Shown in pieces: positions 51,288 to 60,399 of a DNA stretch of 64,000 nt (position 1 is the first letter of the stretch; each line of letters opens with the position of its first letter). Position numbers and translations under genes: made by a program. Origin of the DNA: Flavobacterium piscisymbiosum (lineage in GTDB: Bacteria > Bacteroidota > Bacteroidia > Flavobacteriales > Flavobacteriaceae); assembly GCF_020905295.1 (NCBI RefSeq), contig NZ_JAJJMM010000001.1, positions 124,001-188,000 on the forward strand, read 5' to 3'. Below the pieces are notes generated by a model that worked only from the letters and a program-made list of their open reading frames with translations, had not been told where the DNA came from and ran no database searches.

Positions 51288-51794
51288 TTAGAATTTATAG
51301 TTAAATCCAAGGTTTATAGAAGAAAGTGTTAAATCATCTGAAATACCTTTGTAAGAAGCAAATATTTCTATTTTCTCATTTTGGTAACCAAATTTTGGTT
51401 GGTAAAGAACACCACCATCACCCTCACCACTTCCAACATAAATTGCATATCCTAAATCTGCACCTACAAATAAATTGTCAGTTAAAGAATATTGAGCAGT
51501 TGCAGCAACTGGAATAAAACCAGCATTATCGCCTTCAATTTCGAAAGAACCAAAAGGAGTATCAACAGTAGTCTTTTTTGACAAATAAGTTGTATACCCT
51601 GTAGTTGCTCCTACACTAAATTTATCAGCAACATTCCAAAGATAAGCTGCATCTACACCTAAATTTACAGAGTAAGAATCTTTTAGATCACCTAAAATAA
51701 AACCTGTGTGCGCACCTACTTTAAAGTGTCCTTCTTGTGCATTTGCAAAACCAAATGCCATAACTGCAATTGCAGATAAGATAATTTTTTTCAT
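51288..51794 (-). CDS. Outer membrane beta-barrel protein 2
   Basis: A 168-residue protein with signal peptide MKKIILSAIAVMAFGFANAQ and a barrel ending INLGFNYKF. Motifs VGAHTGFILGDLKDSY, FSVGATTGYTTYLSKK and LFVGADLGYAIYVGSG alternate strands and loops. Its signal peptide and 5' leader (TTTGTTTTGGTTAAAT, then a -7 box at 51838-51845) nearly match those of the gene at 51976-52551, so the upstream parts are duplicated even though the barrels have diverged. Confidence 0.82.
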   Translation of the reverse strand: MKKIILSAIAVMAFGFANAQEGHFKVGAHTGFILGDLKDSYSVNLGVDAAYLWNVADKFSVGATTGYTTYLSKKTTVDTPFGSFEIEGDNAGFIPVAATAQYSLTDNLFVGADLGYAIYVGSGEGDGGVLYQPKFGYQNEKIEIFASYKGISDDLTLSSINLGFNYKF

Positions 51795-51837
51795 TTTTAA
51801 TTTGTTTTGGTTAAATTAATTCGAGGGCAAATATAGA

Positions 51838-51845
51838 AATATACT
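51838..51845 (-). promoter_or_regulatory. -7 element (TATATTTG) of barrel gene 2
   Basis: Minus-strand TAnnTTTG match 44 bp upstream of the start codon, within a leader shared with the gene at 52551. Confidence 0.55.
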
Positions 51846-51927
51846 TACCAAAAAATTATTTGTATTTTAACATTTTTTGTAGTAACTAGGCGCAAAATCT
51901 TATTAAAAATGTATTTTTCCTACAAAA

Positions 51928-51954
51928 AAAGCCTTTCTGATTAAGAAAGGCTTT
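51928..51954 (-). terminator. Terminator of barrel protein gene 3
   Basis: AAAGCCTTTCT / AGAAAGGCTTT hairpin with a 5-base loop and T run on the minus strand. Confidence 0.8.
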
Positions 51955-51975
51955 CAAACATTTTATGGTAATTAC

Positions 51976-52551
51976 TTAGAATTTGTAAGCCAATGTCAAT
52001 GCTAAAACACTGTTTTTTGGGCTATCTAAATACTCTTGTGTATCATCTACTTCGTAGTCAGCAATATTTGACAAACCTACAGTATAACGAAGACCAACTC
52101 CTAGATTCTCTGTAAAATTATACCCAAGACCAAAATTGAATCCTGTATCTACTGATTTATAAGAATCCTTAACATCACTATCATCTCTTTTAGCAGATAC
52201 TAAAAAACCTAATTGAGGCCCAGCTTCAGCAGTAAATTGTTTAGTAATATAAAATTTAGCTAAAACAGGAATATTTATATAATTCAATTTAGTATTAAAA
52301 TCAGTATTACCAAATTCAAGCTTTGCTCCTTGAGTAGAGAACAAAACCTCAGGCTGAATAGATAATCTTTCGATAATTTTAATTTCAGCAAAACCTCCAA
52401 CCTGAAAACCTACCAAAGATTTAGCATCGTAATAATTTCCACCAGCAAAAGAAGTAACGTTAAGACCTCCTTTTATTCCAAATCTTGTTTGTTGTGCATT
52501 AGTAAATCCAAATGCCATTACTGCTATAGCAGCGAAAATAATTTTCTTCAT
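51976..52551 (-). CDS. Outer membrane beta-barrel protein 3 (PorT-like)
   Basis: A 191-residue protein from ATG 52551 (signal peptide MKKIIFAAIAVMAFGFTNAQ; the extension to 52584 runs through the promoter). Barrel motifs FGIKGGLNVTSFAGG, LSIQPEVLFSTQGA, AGPQLGFLVSAKRD, GFNFGLGYNFTENLGVGLRYTVGLSNIADY and ALTLAYKF match protein 1 (48824-49411) position by position. Clear paralogues, probably from local duplication. Confidence 0.85.
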   Translation of the reverse strand: MKKIIFAAIAVMAFGFTNAQQTRFGIKGGLNVTSFAGGNYYDAKSLVGFQVGGFAEIKIIERLSIQPEVLFSTQGAKLEFGNTDFNTKLNYINIPVLAKFYITKQFTAEAGPQLGFLVSAKRDDSDVKDSYKSVDTGFNFGLGYNFTENLGVGLRYTVGLSNIADYEVDDTQEYLDSPKNSVLALTLAYKF

Positions 52552-52581
52552 CTTAATTTGTTTTGGGTTAAATTTAATAAT

Positions 52582-52589
52582 CAAATATA
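52582..52589 (-). promoter_or_regulatory. -7 element (TATATTTG) of barrel gene 3
   Basis: Minus-strand TAnnTTTG match 31 bp upstream of ATG 52551, which also argues against a start at 52584. Confidence 0.55.
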
Positions 52590-52710
52590 AAAATATTCTT
52601 CATAAAAACTAACTTGTATTTTAAGAAAAAAAGTGGTAATTAGACAGTTAACGCTACTAAAAGCAAATAAACACTTTATAATTCACAATAATTAAAATAT
52701 CCTTAAACAA

Positions 52711-52744
52711 AAAAAAGCCCTCCTAATATTTAGGAAGGCTTTTG
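52711..52744 (-). terminator. Terminator of barrel protein gene 4
   Basis: AAAAGCC-TCCTAA / TTAGGA-GGCTTTT with a small internal mismatch, A/T runs on both sides. Confidence 0.75.
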
Positions 52745-52763
52745 AAAATTATTAGAATTCTAA

Positions 52764-53324
52764 TTAGAATTTGTAAACAACTCCAAAGCTTACATCTCTT
52801 AAATCAGTACCAAAACCAAAAGTATTTGTTTTCTCAGCACCATGTCCACCATTATTATTTACGCTATAACCTAAACCAAGCCAAGTAGCTTCAATAGCAA
52901 AATGACTAGATAAGAAATAACTTAAACCTAAACCAACATTTGCACCAATTTCATTTGATTTTGCATCACTAGGTTTGAATTTATGATTAGTAAAATCAAT
53001 ACCAGCCTGACCATAAATAGAAAACTGAGAAGCAGGCGTAAAGTAGTATCTACCAAAAGCTCCAGCAGTAAATGTGTTATCTTTTAAATCATTGTCTTTC
53101 TCTGAACCAAAACCTAATTTTGCTCCAATCGCAATATTTTCAGTTACAAAATAACCTACTTTAGGCTCAATAGTAAATCCGCTTGTTTTGTTATCCCCTG
53201 TTTTTTGAGAACCTACATTTAAAGCTCCAGAAGCAAATACATCTCCTTTAGAAAATCCTCCTGTTTGTGCGCTGGCAAAACCCACTGTCATTACTGCAAT
53301 AGCAGCTAAAATAATTTTTTTCAT
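52764..53324 (-). CDS. Outer membrane beta-barrel protein 4
   Basis: A 186-residue protein, signal peptide MKKIILAAIAVMTVGFASAQ, then a barrel (FTIEPKVGYFVTENIAIGAK, FTAGAFGRYYFTPASQFSIY, GANVGLGLSYFLSSHFAIEA, FGVVYKF) of the OmpW/Omp_b-brl type. The signal peptide again resembles its neighbours, but the mature sequence is of a different subfamily from proteins 1 and 3. Function unknown. Next to it, 53325-53611 is AT-rich with no feature I can name. Confidence 0.83.
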   Translation of the reverse strand: MKKIILAAIAVMTVGFASAQTGGFSKGDVFASGALNVGSQKTGDNKTSGFTIEPKVGYFVTENIAIGAKLGFGSEKDNDLKDNTFTAGAFGRYYFTPASQFSIYGQAGIDFTNHKFKPSDAKSNEIGANVGLGLSYFLSSHFAIEATWLGLGYSVNNNGGHGAEKTNTFGFGTDLRDVSFGVVYKF

Positions 53325-53611
53325 GTTTACAATTTTTATTTATTATTAAATCATAAAACTAAACTTATACTTGTTAAAATAAGTCCACAAGAAGTTTATA
53401 AAATGATAAAATAAGACAGAATTCAATTACAAATAATAGACTGATCATCAATGCCTTAGATTAATAAAACAAAAAAGGAAGGCTGGATAATTAAAATTGA
53501 GTGCGAATTTTATTAATTATTTAAAGTAAAATGCAAAACAATAAAATCAAAATAATGTAGTTTTGACTAATAGATAACGTTAAAAAACACCAAATTTTAA
53601 AAAACACTTTT

Positions 53612-54169
53612 ATGAAAAAAATAATTTTAGCAGCTGTTTTGTTCCTGGCAACATCAGCTACAATTCAGGCACAATTATTAAAACTTGGAGTTAAAGCAGG
53701 GGTTAACTTTGCAAGTCAAACCGGAGATTTTCCAGATCAAATTGACAAAGAAGGTATAACTAGCTATCATGCTGGTCTAGTTGCCGAAATAAAATTACTA
53801 GACAAATTTTCTATTCAACCAGAGCTTTTATACTCAACAACAGGTGCGTCTTATAAATTTGATGATGTGAGTGGAGATATTAAAAATGAGCTAGGATATA
53901 TTTCTATTCCTGTAATGGCTAAATTTTATTTAAACAATACATTTAGTTTAGAAGTTGGTCCACAGGCTTCGTTCTTAGTAAGTGAAAGAAATGATTTTGA
54001 TGTCAAAAATGGTGAAACTTTTGAATTTGGTGTAAATGCCGGATTAGGAGTAAAACTTACAGAAAACTTCTTTTTACAAGGGCGTTATGGTTTAGGACTG
54101 ACAGAAGCTTCTAAAAATGCAGATGTTAAAAACTCTGTATTCCAGATTTCAGCAGGATTTATGTTCTAA
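53612..54169 (+). CDS. Outer membrane beta-barrel protein 5 (PorT-like)
   Basis: A 185-residue protein on the opposite strand from barrels 1-4, signal peptide MKKIILAAVLFLATSATIQAQ. The mature sequence (LGVKAGVNFASQTGDFP, FSIQPELLYSTTGAS, EVGPQASFLVSERND, FGVNAGLGVKLTENFFLQGRY) has the same motif order as proteins 1 and 3. Ends the barrel cluster; followed by a terminator. Confidence 0.85.
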   Translation: MKKIILAAVLFLATSATIQAQLLKLGVKAGVNFASQTGDFPDQIDKEGITSYHAGLVAEIKLLDKFSIQPELLYSTTGASYKFDDVSGDIKNELGYISIPVMAKFYLNNTFSLEVGPQASFLVSERNDFDVKNGETFEFGVNAGLGVKLTENFFLQGRYGLGLTEASKNADVKNSVFQISAGFMF

Positions 54170-54190
54170 AAAATATATCACATACTTTTA

Positions 54191-54224
54191 TAAAAACCGT
54201 TCTATTAATTAGAACGGTTTTTTT
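54191..54224 (+). terminator. Terminator of barrel protein gene 5
   Basis: AAAAACCGTTCTA / TAGAACGGTTTTTTT hairpin. Confidence 0.85.
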
Positions 54225-54384
54225 ATTTTTACCAAGTTCAATGACAATTACAAAAGTCAATGTCAAAAATCAATTGCAATATCAATCACTAAAAAAAAAT
54301 CAACAAACAGTAACCTAGATTAAATGAACTTATATTACTTATATGGTTTAAAAAAATCTAAATACTTTTCAAAATAACTTAAAT

Positions 54385-54798
54385 ATGAAAATCGCTATAA
54401 TCAACGGACCCAATTTGAATCTTTTAGGCAAAAGAGAACCGGAAGTTTACGGAAGCCAAACTTTTGAAGATTATTTTGAAACGTTGCAAAAAACATATCC
54501 AAATATCGAACTGTCCTATTATCAAAGTAATATCGAAGGCGAACTGATTGGAAAGATTCAGGAATTTGGTTTTACCTATGACGGGATCATTTTGAATGCC
54601 GGCGCTTATACACACACTTCAATAGGTTTGGGAGATGCGATAAAAGCGGTGACAACACCCGTAATCGAAGTACACATTTCTAACACTTATGCACGTGAAA
54701 GTTTCAGGCACCAATCGTATTTATCGGGCAATGCAAAAGGCGTAATTTTAGGCTTTGGACTAAAAAGTTATAATCTCGCGATTCAATCTTTCTTGTAG
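54385..54798 (+). CDS. aroQ: Type II 3-dehydroquinate dehydratase
   Basis: A 137-residue shikimate-pathway enzyme converting 3-dehydroquinate to 3-dehydroshikimate. It starts IAIINGPNLNLLGKREPEVYG, which holds the Asn/Arg/Tyr active-site loop, then YYQSNIEGELIGKIQ, LNAGAYTHTSI and EVHISNTYARESFRHQS with the catalytic His. Full length, type II (dodecameric). It lies 70 bp before the DUF5686 gene. Confidence 0.95.
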   Translation: MKIAIINGPNLNLLGKREPEVYGSQTFEDYFETLQKTYPNIELSYYQSNIEGELIGKIQEFGFTYDGIILNAGAYTHTSIGLGDAIKAVTTPVIEVHISNTYARESFRHQSYLSGNAKGVILGFGLKSYNLAIQSFL

Positions 54799-54868
54799 GT
54801 CTTTATTTAACAAATTTTTAATAAGCTCATTTTTAACTTATTCTATTTTTGTTAGAGAAACCACTTCC

Positions 54869-57358
54869 ATGAAAAACTATACTTTACTTGCCTTTTTATT
54901 TTTTTCAATTTCAAATTTTGCCCAAATAAAGGGAACTATAACCGACGAAAAAGGAAATCCGCTGCCTTTTGTTTCTGTATTTGAAGAAAACACTTATAGC
55001 GGAACCACTTCGAACGAACAAGGAAAATATCAGCTAAACATAAAGGAAGTTGGTAAAAACAAAATTGTTTTTCAATATCTGGGTTTCAAAACTCAAAAGA
55101 TATCCCTTTCCGGAGATTCAAAGAGCATTGTTTTAGATGTAAAAATGGCTGAAGAAAGCTTTGCTCTAAATGAAGTTGTAATTGATCCTAAAAAAAATCC
55201 TGCTGATGCCATTATAAGGAGTGCTATAGGGGAGAAAAAAGACAACTCGGACAAAACCGGAAGATATACTGCCGATTTTTATTCGAAAGGAATGTTTAAA
55301 GTTAAGGATTTGCCTAAAAAAATTCTGGGCAAAAAAGTAGATCTTGGTCAGGATATGGCATCCAATCTGGATTCTACCGGAACCGGAATTTTGTATTTAT
55401 CTGAAACTATTTCTAAAATTACTTTTGAAAAACCCGACAAATTAAAAGAGAAAATTATTGCTTCTAAAATTTCCGGAAACAATAAAGGATATAGCTATAA
55501 CACCGCTTCGTTATCGACTTATGATTTTTATGATAACACGCTTGACTTTGATGTTAAGCTCATCTCTCCTATTGCCGACAATGCTTTTAGTTATTACAAA
55601 TACAAACTCGAAGGAACATTTTACGACGACAACAAACAACAGGTTTATAAAATTAAAGTCATACCAAAACGCGATAAAGAACCTGTTTTTGAGGGTTATA
55701 TTTATATTGTCGACGATAGTTTTGCCATTTATGCCCTTGATTTAGATATAAAAGGGTATCGAATGAAGAATGAGTTTACCGAAGTGATGACCCTAAAACA
55801 AAGCTTTAGTTACAATACAAAAAATAAAATCTGGACAAAAAATGCGCAAACACTCGATTTTAACGCTGGTATATTTGGTGTAAAATTCTCCGGAAAATTT
55901 AATTATGTATACTCTAATTATGAGTTTCCCGCTTCGTTTGAGAAGAAAACCTTTGGCAATGAAATTGTTGCATTTGAAGCCAATGCCAACAAAAAAGACG
56001 ATGCTTTCTGGAATCAGATCAGACCAATTCCGTTGACGATTGAAGAAAGCACGGATTATACCAAAAAAGACAGCTTGCAAACGATTAGAAAATCTCAAAA
56101 ATATATGGATTCGGTAGACGCAAAAAACAATAAGTTTAAAGTCACCGATATTTTGATGGGGTACGATTATAAAAACACTTTCAAAAAATATTCATTTGAT
56201 TATAAAGGATTATTAAACATCGCTTCTTTAAGTTTTAATACCGTTCAGGGTTTTAACTTAGATTCTGGGTTTTCCTTCAAAAAATGGAATGAAGACGAAG
56301 GAAAAAGCACTTCGATAAGTACGACTTTTAATTATGGTTTCTCGGATGAGCGCTTTCGTATTACAGGAGATTTTACACATAAATTCAACAACATAAATTT
56401 TGCAACTATTAATGTTTCGGGAGGAACAAAAGTGACTCAATTTAATGGTGCTCAACCCATAACTAAGCTCATCAATTCTGTAAGTTCTTTGTTTTTTAAG
56501 GATAATTATATGAAATTGTATAATCTGGAATATGCCCAGATTGGCTATTCGCAAAACATTTTAAATGGCGTGAATTTATTTGGAAAAGTGGGTTATGAGC
56601 AACGAAAACCTCTCTTTAACACCACTGATTATTCTTTCTTTAAAAAGGATGATATTTATTCTTCTAATAATCCATTGGCGCCAAATGATTTTACAACGCC
56701 GGCTTTTGATCCTCATCATTTATTTAAAGCCTCAATAAATGCCCGAATTAACTTTGGCAACAAATACATTTCACGACCTGACGGCAGATACAATATTAAA
56801 AATGATAAATATCCAACCCTATTTTTAGCTTTCGAAAAAGCATTTGCCGCCAGCGAGAAAAAATACGAATTTGAACGCATTGGAGCTTCTGTTGTTTACG
56901 ATTTATCATTAGGCAATAAAGGAACTCTGGGAATGAATTTCAAAGCAGGAAAGTTCTTTAATGCCGAAAACATTTCGTTTATCGATTACAGACATTTTAA
57001 CGGAAATCAAACTCATATAGGAACAAGCGATCGTTATTTAAATGTTTTTAATTTAATGCCATATTATTCAAACAGCACAAACGACAGTTATTTTGAAAAC
57101 CATTTCGAGTATAACGATACCGGATTTATTATGAATAAAATCCCGTTATTAAACCTTTTAAAATCTACCATGAATCTTGGGTTTCATTCTCTGGCAATTC
57201 CAGATAGAAAGCCCTACACAGAATTTACGGCTGGCTTAGACAATTTAGGATTCGGGAAATTTAAATTGTTCAGAGTAGATTATGTTCATTCTTATCAAGG
57301 CGGAATTCAGCAAAACGGCGTTGTGTTTGGATTGAAGATTTTGAATGTATTAGACTAA
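54869..57358 (+). CDS. DUF5686 outer membrane protein with carboxypeptidase-like domain
   Basis: An 829-residue protein: signal peptide (FSISNFAQ), CarboxypepD_reg-like domain at about 20-100 (GTITDEKGNPLPFVSVFEEN), then the DUF5686 region, a large beta-barrel with many aromatic strands and a final VVFGLKILNVLD. It lacks a plug, so it is not a standard TonB receptor. DUF5686 proteins resemble outer-membrane barrels of Bacteroidetes with unknown substrate. Monocistronic or after aroQ. Confidence 0.87.
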   Translation: MKNYTLLAFLFFSISNFAQIKGTITDEKGNPLPFVSVFEENTYSGTTSNEQGKYQLNIKEVGKNKIVFQYLGFKTQKISLSGDSKSIVLDVKMAEESFALNEVVIDPKKNPADAIIRSAIGEKKDNSDKTGRYTADFYSKGMFKVKDLPKKILGKKVDLGQDMASNLDSTGTGILYLSETISKITFEKPDKLKEKIIASKISGNNKGYSYNTASLSTYDFYDNTLDFDVKLISPIADNAFSYYKYKLEGTFYDDNKQQVYKIKVIPKRDKEPVFEGYIYIVDDSFAIYALDLDIKGYRMKNEFTEVMTLKQSFSYNTKNKIWTKNAQTLDFNAGIFGVKFSGKFNYVYSNYEFPASFEKKTFGNEIVAFEANANKKDDAFWNQIRPIPLTIEESTDYTKKDSLQTIRKSQKYMDSVDAKNNKFKVTDILMGYDYKNTFKKYSFDYKGLLNIASLSFNTVQGFNLDSGFSFKKWNEDEGKSTSISTTFNYGFSDERFRITGDFTHKFNNINFATINVSGGTKVTQFNGAQPITKLINSVSSLFFKDNYMKLYNLEYAQIGYSQNILNGVNLFGKVGYEQRKPLFNTTDYSFFKKDDIYSSNNPLAPNDFTTPAFDPHHLFKASINARINFGNKYISRPDGRYNIKNDKYPTLFLAFEKAFAASEKKYEFERIGASVVYDLSLGNKGTLGMNFKAGKFFNAENISFIDYRHFNGNQTHIGTSDRYLNVFNLMPYYSNSTNDSYFENHFEYNDTGFIMNKIPLLNLLKSTMNLGFHSLAIPDRKPYTEFTAGLDNLGFGKFKLFRVDYVHSYQGGIQQNGVVFGLKILNVLD

Positions 57359-57853
57359 AGGTGCTAAGGTTCTGAGGTTCTAAGTTGCTGAGTTTTTTTA
57401 ATCTTCACAATCCCTATTTCTATGATAATTTTCAGGAGCTAATCCCGCTATCCGTTGCAATCTTTTGCTCCATTTCATTACACAAAAGGATTTCCACTTC
57501 TATCGGGGCTAGGACAATCGTTTTCATAAGAATGTTCTAGTTTAGTATTTCATTTCGAAAAGATTTAACCACAATCTTGTCAATCCCGAAGATTGCGTTA
57601 GGGATAGAAGCTACATCTCCCAATTAATAAAAACTACGGCTAAAAATCCTTGTTTTTCTACATCGGAAATATAGCGGATAGCCCGCTCGCCGCAACGAAA
57701 AACCCCCAAATAAAAAATCCGCTTACTCTATAAAGAATAAGCGGATTTTAGTATGCAATTTGATATTCTTTGCGTGGGCTTCGACTTCGCTCAGCCTGAC
57801 AAAACTGTCAAAAACCTTAGAAACTTAGCATCTTAGAACCTTAGCCTCTTTCC
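57359..57853. repeat. Gene-free stretch bounded by CTAAG repeats
   Basis: Ends 57358-57392 (CTAAGGTTCTGAGG units) and 57813-57848 (CTTAG units) are inverted relative to each other. Inside: copy 3 of the 84-nt element (57432-57515), a TTCGACTTCGCTCAGCCTGACA-like repeat split around 57780, and a terminator-like hairpin ATCCGCTTA / TAAGCGGAT (57718-57746). No gene. Confidence 0.75.
57432..57515 (+). repeat. Dispersed 84-nt hairpin element, copy 3
   Basis: Blocks GGAGCTA, CTATCCG, ATCTTTT, AAAAGGAT and GGGCTAGG match copies 1 and 2. The tip (TTTTG ... CACAAAA) pairs only weakly, so this copy may be decaying. Confidence 0.75.
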
Positions 57854-58729
57854 TCAGTGATAATCATCCGGCTCGATATGAATCAGAACATTGCCCAATT
57901 CCGGAATTCTTTCTTTTAAGGTATCTTGTAGTTTGTGTGACAAATCGTGGCCTTCTTTTACCGAAATTTTTGCCGATACAATGGCATGAAGATCGACATG
58001 ATATTTCATTCCGGCTTTACGGATAAAGCATTTTTCAGTTCCAAGGATACCAACTACTTTTAGGGATTCAATTCTGATTTCTTCGACTAAATCATCGTTC
58101 AGATTTTCATCCATAATTTCGCCAAGCGCAGGTCTGAAAATTTTATAGCTGTTATACAGGATAAAAAAAGCAGCAAAAAGCGCCGCCCAGTCATCTGCAG
58201 ATTCAAAACCTTTTCCCATAATTAGCGCAATCGAAATCCCGATAAACGCCGCCACCGATGTTATAGCATCACTACGATGGTGCCAGGCATCAGCTGCCAG
58301 AGACGAACTATTGGTTTCTTTACTACGTTTCATTACCAGTCTATATGAATACTCTTTCCAGACAATAATTACGCCCAGCACATACAATGTCCATGATTTT
58401 GGCAATCCGTGCGGAGTTTGAATATTAGCAATACTTTCGTATCCAATAATAGTTGCCGAGGTAATTAAAAAACCTACTACCAAAAAAGTAATTAATGGCT
58501 CTGCACGACCATGACCGTAAGGATGATTTTCATCTGCCGGTTTATTAGAATATTTGATTCCGAATAAAACCAAACAAGACGAAAATATATCTGCAGTAGA
58601 CTCGATCGCATCTGCAATTAAGGCGTATGAATTGCCAAAAAAACCTGCCAAACCTTTTACCAAGGCTAAGCAGGTGTTTCCAACTATACTAAATATAGTA
58701 GCTTTTACAGCTTTTTGTTCATCTGTCAT
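57854..58729 (-). CDS. Cation diffusion facilitator family transporter
   Basis: A 291-residue CDF protein with six transmembrane helices and a C-terminal cytoplasmic domain (about 205-290) ending in histidines. Metal-site helices: TM2 ALIADAIESTADIFSS and TM5 AADAWHHRSDAITS; loop motif NHPYGHGRAEPL. It exports divalent metal ions in exchange for protons. TM2 carries Glu-x-x-x-Asp where many zinc CDFs have His or Asp first, so metal preference may differ. Monocistronic. Confidence 0.9.
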   Translation of the reverse strand: MTDEQKAVKATIFSIVGNTCLALVKGLAGFFGNSYALIADAIESTADIFSSCLVLFGIKYSNKPADENHPYGHGRAEPLITFLVVGFLITSATIIGYESIANIQTPHGLPKSWTLYVLGVIIVWKEYSYRLVMKRSKETNSSSLAADAWHHRSDAITSVAAFIGISIALIMGKGFESADDWAALFAAFFILYNSYKIFRPALGEIMDENLNDDLVEEIRIESLKVVGILGTEKCFIRKAGMKYHVDLHAIVSAKISVKEGHDLSHKLQDTLKERIPELGNVLIHIEPDDYH

Positions 58730-58761
58730 TTCCGTTTCTTTTAGCTGAGCTATATTTTTTC

Positions 58762-58873
58762 GCCACGAATTACACCAATTATCACCAATTATTTTGTTTT
58801 GAATTGAGGAAAATCAATTTAAAAATTTTTAAAAATTAAATAAAAATTCGTGTAGATTCGTGTAATTCGTGGC
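58762..58873. repeat. Dispersed GCCACGAATTACAC inverted repeat
   Basis: Arms 58762-58775 and 58860-58873 are exact reverse complements (14 bp), with inner partial copies (ATTCGTGTAGATTCGTG). Related degenerate copies lie at about 61545-61620. Confidence 0.75.
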
Positions 58874-58888
58874 TAACTTTTATTTTTT

Positions 58889-60202
58889 TTACGCTCTTAC
58901 GATTTTTGCGCCAATTGCTCTTAAACGTTCGTCGATACGCTCGTATCCACGATCGATTTGTTCTATATTCTGAATTGTGCTTGTTCCTTTTGCTGATAAC
59001 GCAGCAATTAATAATGAAATCCCCGCACGAATATCAGGAGATGACATTGTTGTTGCTTTTAGTTGAGATTCAAAATTATGTCCCATAACCACGGCTCTGT
59101 GCGGATCGCATAACATAATTTTTGCTCCCATATCGATTAATTTATCTACGAAAAACAAACGGCTTTCGAACATTTTCTGGTGAATTAAAACATCTCCTTT
59201 TGCTTGTGTTGCCACAACCAAAACAATGCTCAATAAATCAGGTGTAAATCCTGGCCAAGGCGCATCGGCAATTGTCAAAATAGAACCATCGATATCGGTT
59301 TTTACTTCGTACCCATTTTTATGAGCAGGAATATAAATATCGTCATTACGTTTTTCGATAGTGATACCTAATTTTCTGAAAGTATTTGGGATCAAACCTA
59401 AGTTTTCCCAGCTTACATTTTTGATCGTAATTTCACTTTTTGTCATAGCCGCAAGACCAATCCACGAACCAATTTCGATCATATCAGGCAAGATCCTGTG
59501 CTCACATCCTCCAAGGCTTTCAACACCTTCGATAGTCAATAAGTTAGATCCTACACCTGTAATGTTAGCTCCCATAGAGTTTAACATTTTACACAATTGC
59601 TGTAAGTAAGGCTCACAAGCTGCATTGTAAACGGTAGTTCTTCCTTTTGCCAAAACAGCTGCCATAACAATGTTTGCTGTTCCGGTTACAGATGCTTCGT
59701 CAAGCAACATATCTGTTCCCTGAAGTCCTTCTGCAGGAGTTTCTACTCCGTAAAAGTGATCTTCTCTGTTGTATCTGAATTTTGCTCCAAGGTTAATAAA
59801 ACCTTCAAAGTGAGTATCTAATCTACGACGACCAATTTTATCTCCTCCCGGTTTAGGAATATATCCTTTTCCGAAACGGGCCAAAAGTGGTCCAACAATC
59901 ATAATAGAACCACGAAGCGCTCCACCTTCTTTTTTGAAAGCTTCTGTTTCTAAATATCCAACGTTAACTTCATCAGCCTGAAACGTAATCGAACCCGGTT
60001 CATTGCGTTGAATTTTAACTCCTAAATTACCCAACAAAGTGATTAATTTATTGATGTCAATAATATCGGGAATATTATTAATTTTTACTTTATCCCCCGT
60101 TAGAAGCACGGCACATAAAATTTGTAATGCCTCATTTTTTGCTCCTTGCGGAGTGATTTCTCCTTTTAAAGGAGTTCCTCCTTCGATTTTAAAAATTCCC
60201 AT
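58889..60202 (-). CDS. murA: UDP-N-acetylglucosamine 1-carboxyvinyltransferase (Cys-to-Asp active site)
   Basis: A 437-residue enzyme making UDP-GlcNAc-enolpyruvate, first committed step of peptidoglycan synthesis. Conserved NEALQILCAVLL (with the catalytic Lys in GAKNEA), LLARFGKGYIPKPGG, DKIGRRRLDTH, DMIEIGSWIG, RAGISLLIAAL. The loop that normally reads PGGC(T/A)IG reads PGGDKIG: Asp121 replaces the Cys alkylated by fosfomycin. Next upstream gene on the same strand is DUF4290, separated by CTAAG repeats. Confidence 0.95.
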   Translation of the reverse strand: MGIFKIEGGTPLKGEITPQGAKNEALQILCAVLLTGDKVKINNIPDIIDINKLITLLGNLGVKIQRNEPGSITFQADEVNVGYLETEAFKKEGGALRGSIMIVGPLLARFGKGYIPKPGGDKIGRRRLDTHFEGFINLGAKFRYNREDHFYGVETPAEGLQGTDMLLDEASVTGTANIVMAAVLAKGRTTVYNAACEPYLQQLCKMLNSMGANITGVGSNLLTIEGVESLGGCEHRILPDMIEIGSWIGLAAMTKSEITIKNVSWENLGLIPNTFRKLGITIEKRNDDIYIPAHKNGYEVKTDIDGSILTIADAPWPGFTPDLLSIVLVVATQAKGDVLIHQKMFESRLFFVDKLIDMGAKIMLCDPHRAVVMGHNFESQLKATTMSSPDIRAGISLLIAALSAKGTSTIQNIEQIDRGYERIDERLRAIGAKIVRA

Positions 60203-60399
60203 AGATTTTTTTTAAGATTCTGAGTTACTAAGGTTCTAAGATTCTGAGTTTTTTTTCTTTGCAAAAAAGCTTAGTAACTTAGATGCTTAGCAACTTTTAT
60301 TTTTGTTTTTGTTTTTAGGGCTTTGAGTTACTAAAATTATAAGATCCTGAGCTAAAAACCTTAGCCTCTTAGCATCTTAGAACCTTAGTACCTTTTTTT
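60203..60399. repeat. CTAAG repeat cluster
   Basis: Two nested inverted pairs: 60211-60252 with 60271-60297, and 60328-60343 with 60355-60391, built from CTAAG/CTTAG units 8-9 bp apart with long T runs at 60251 and 60392. No gene. Confidence 0.75.
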
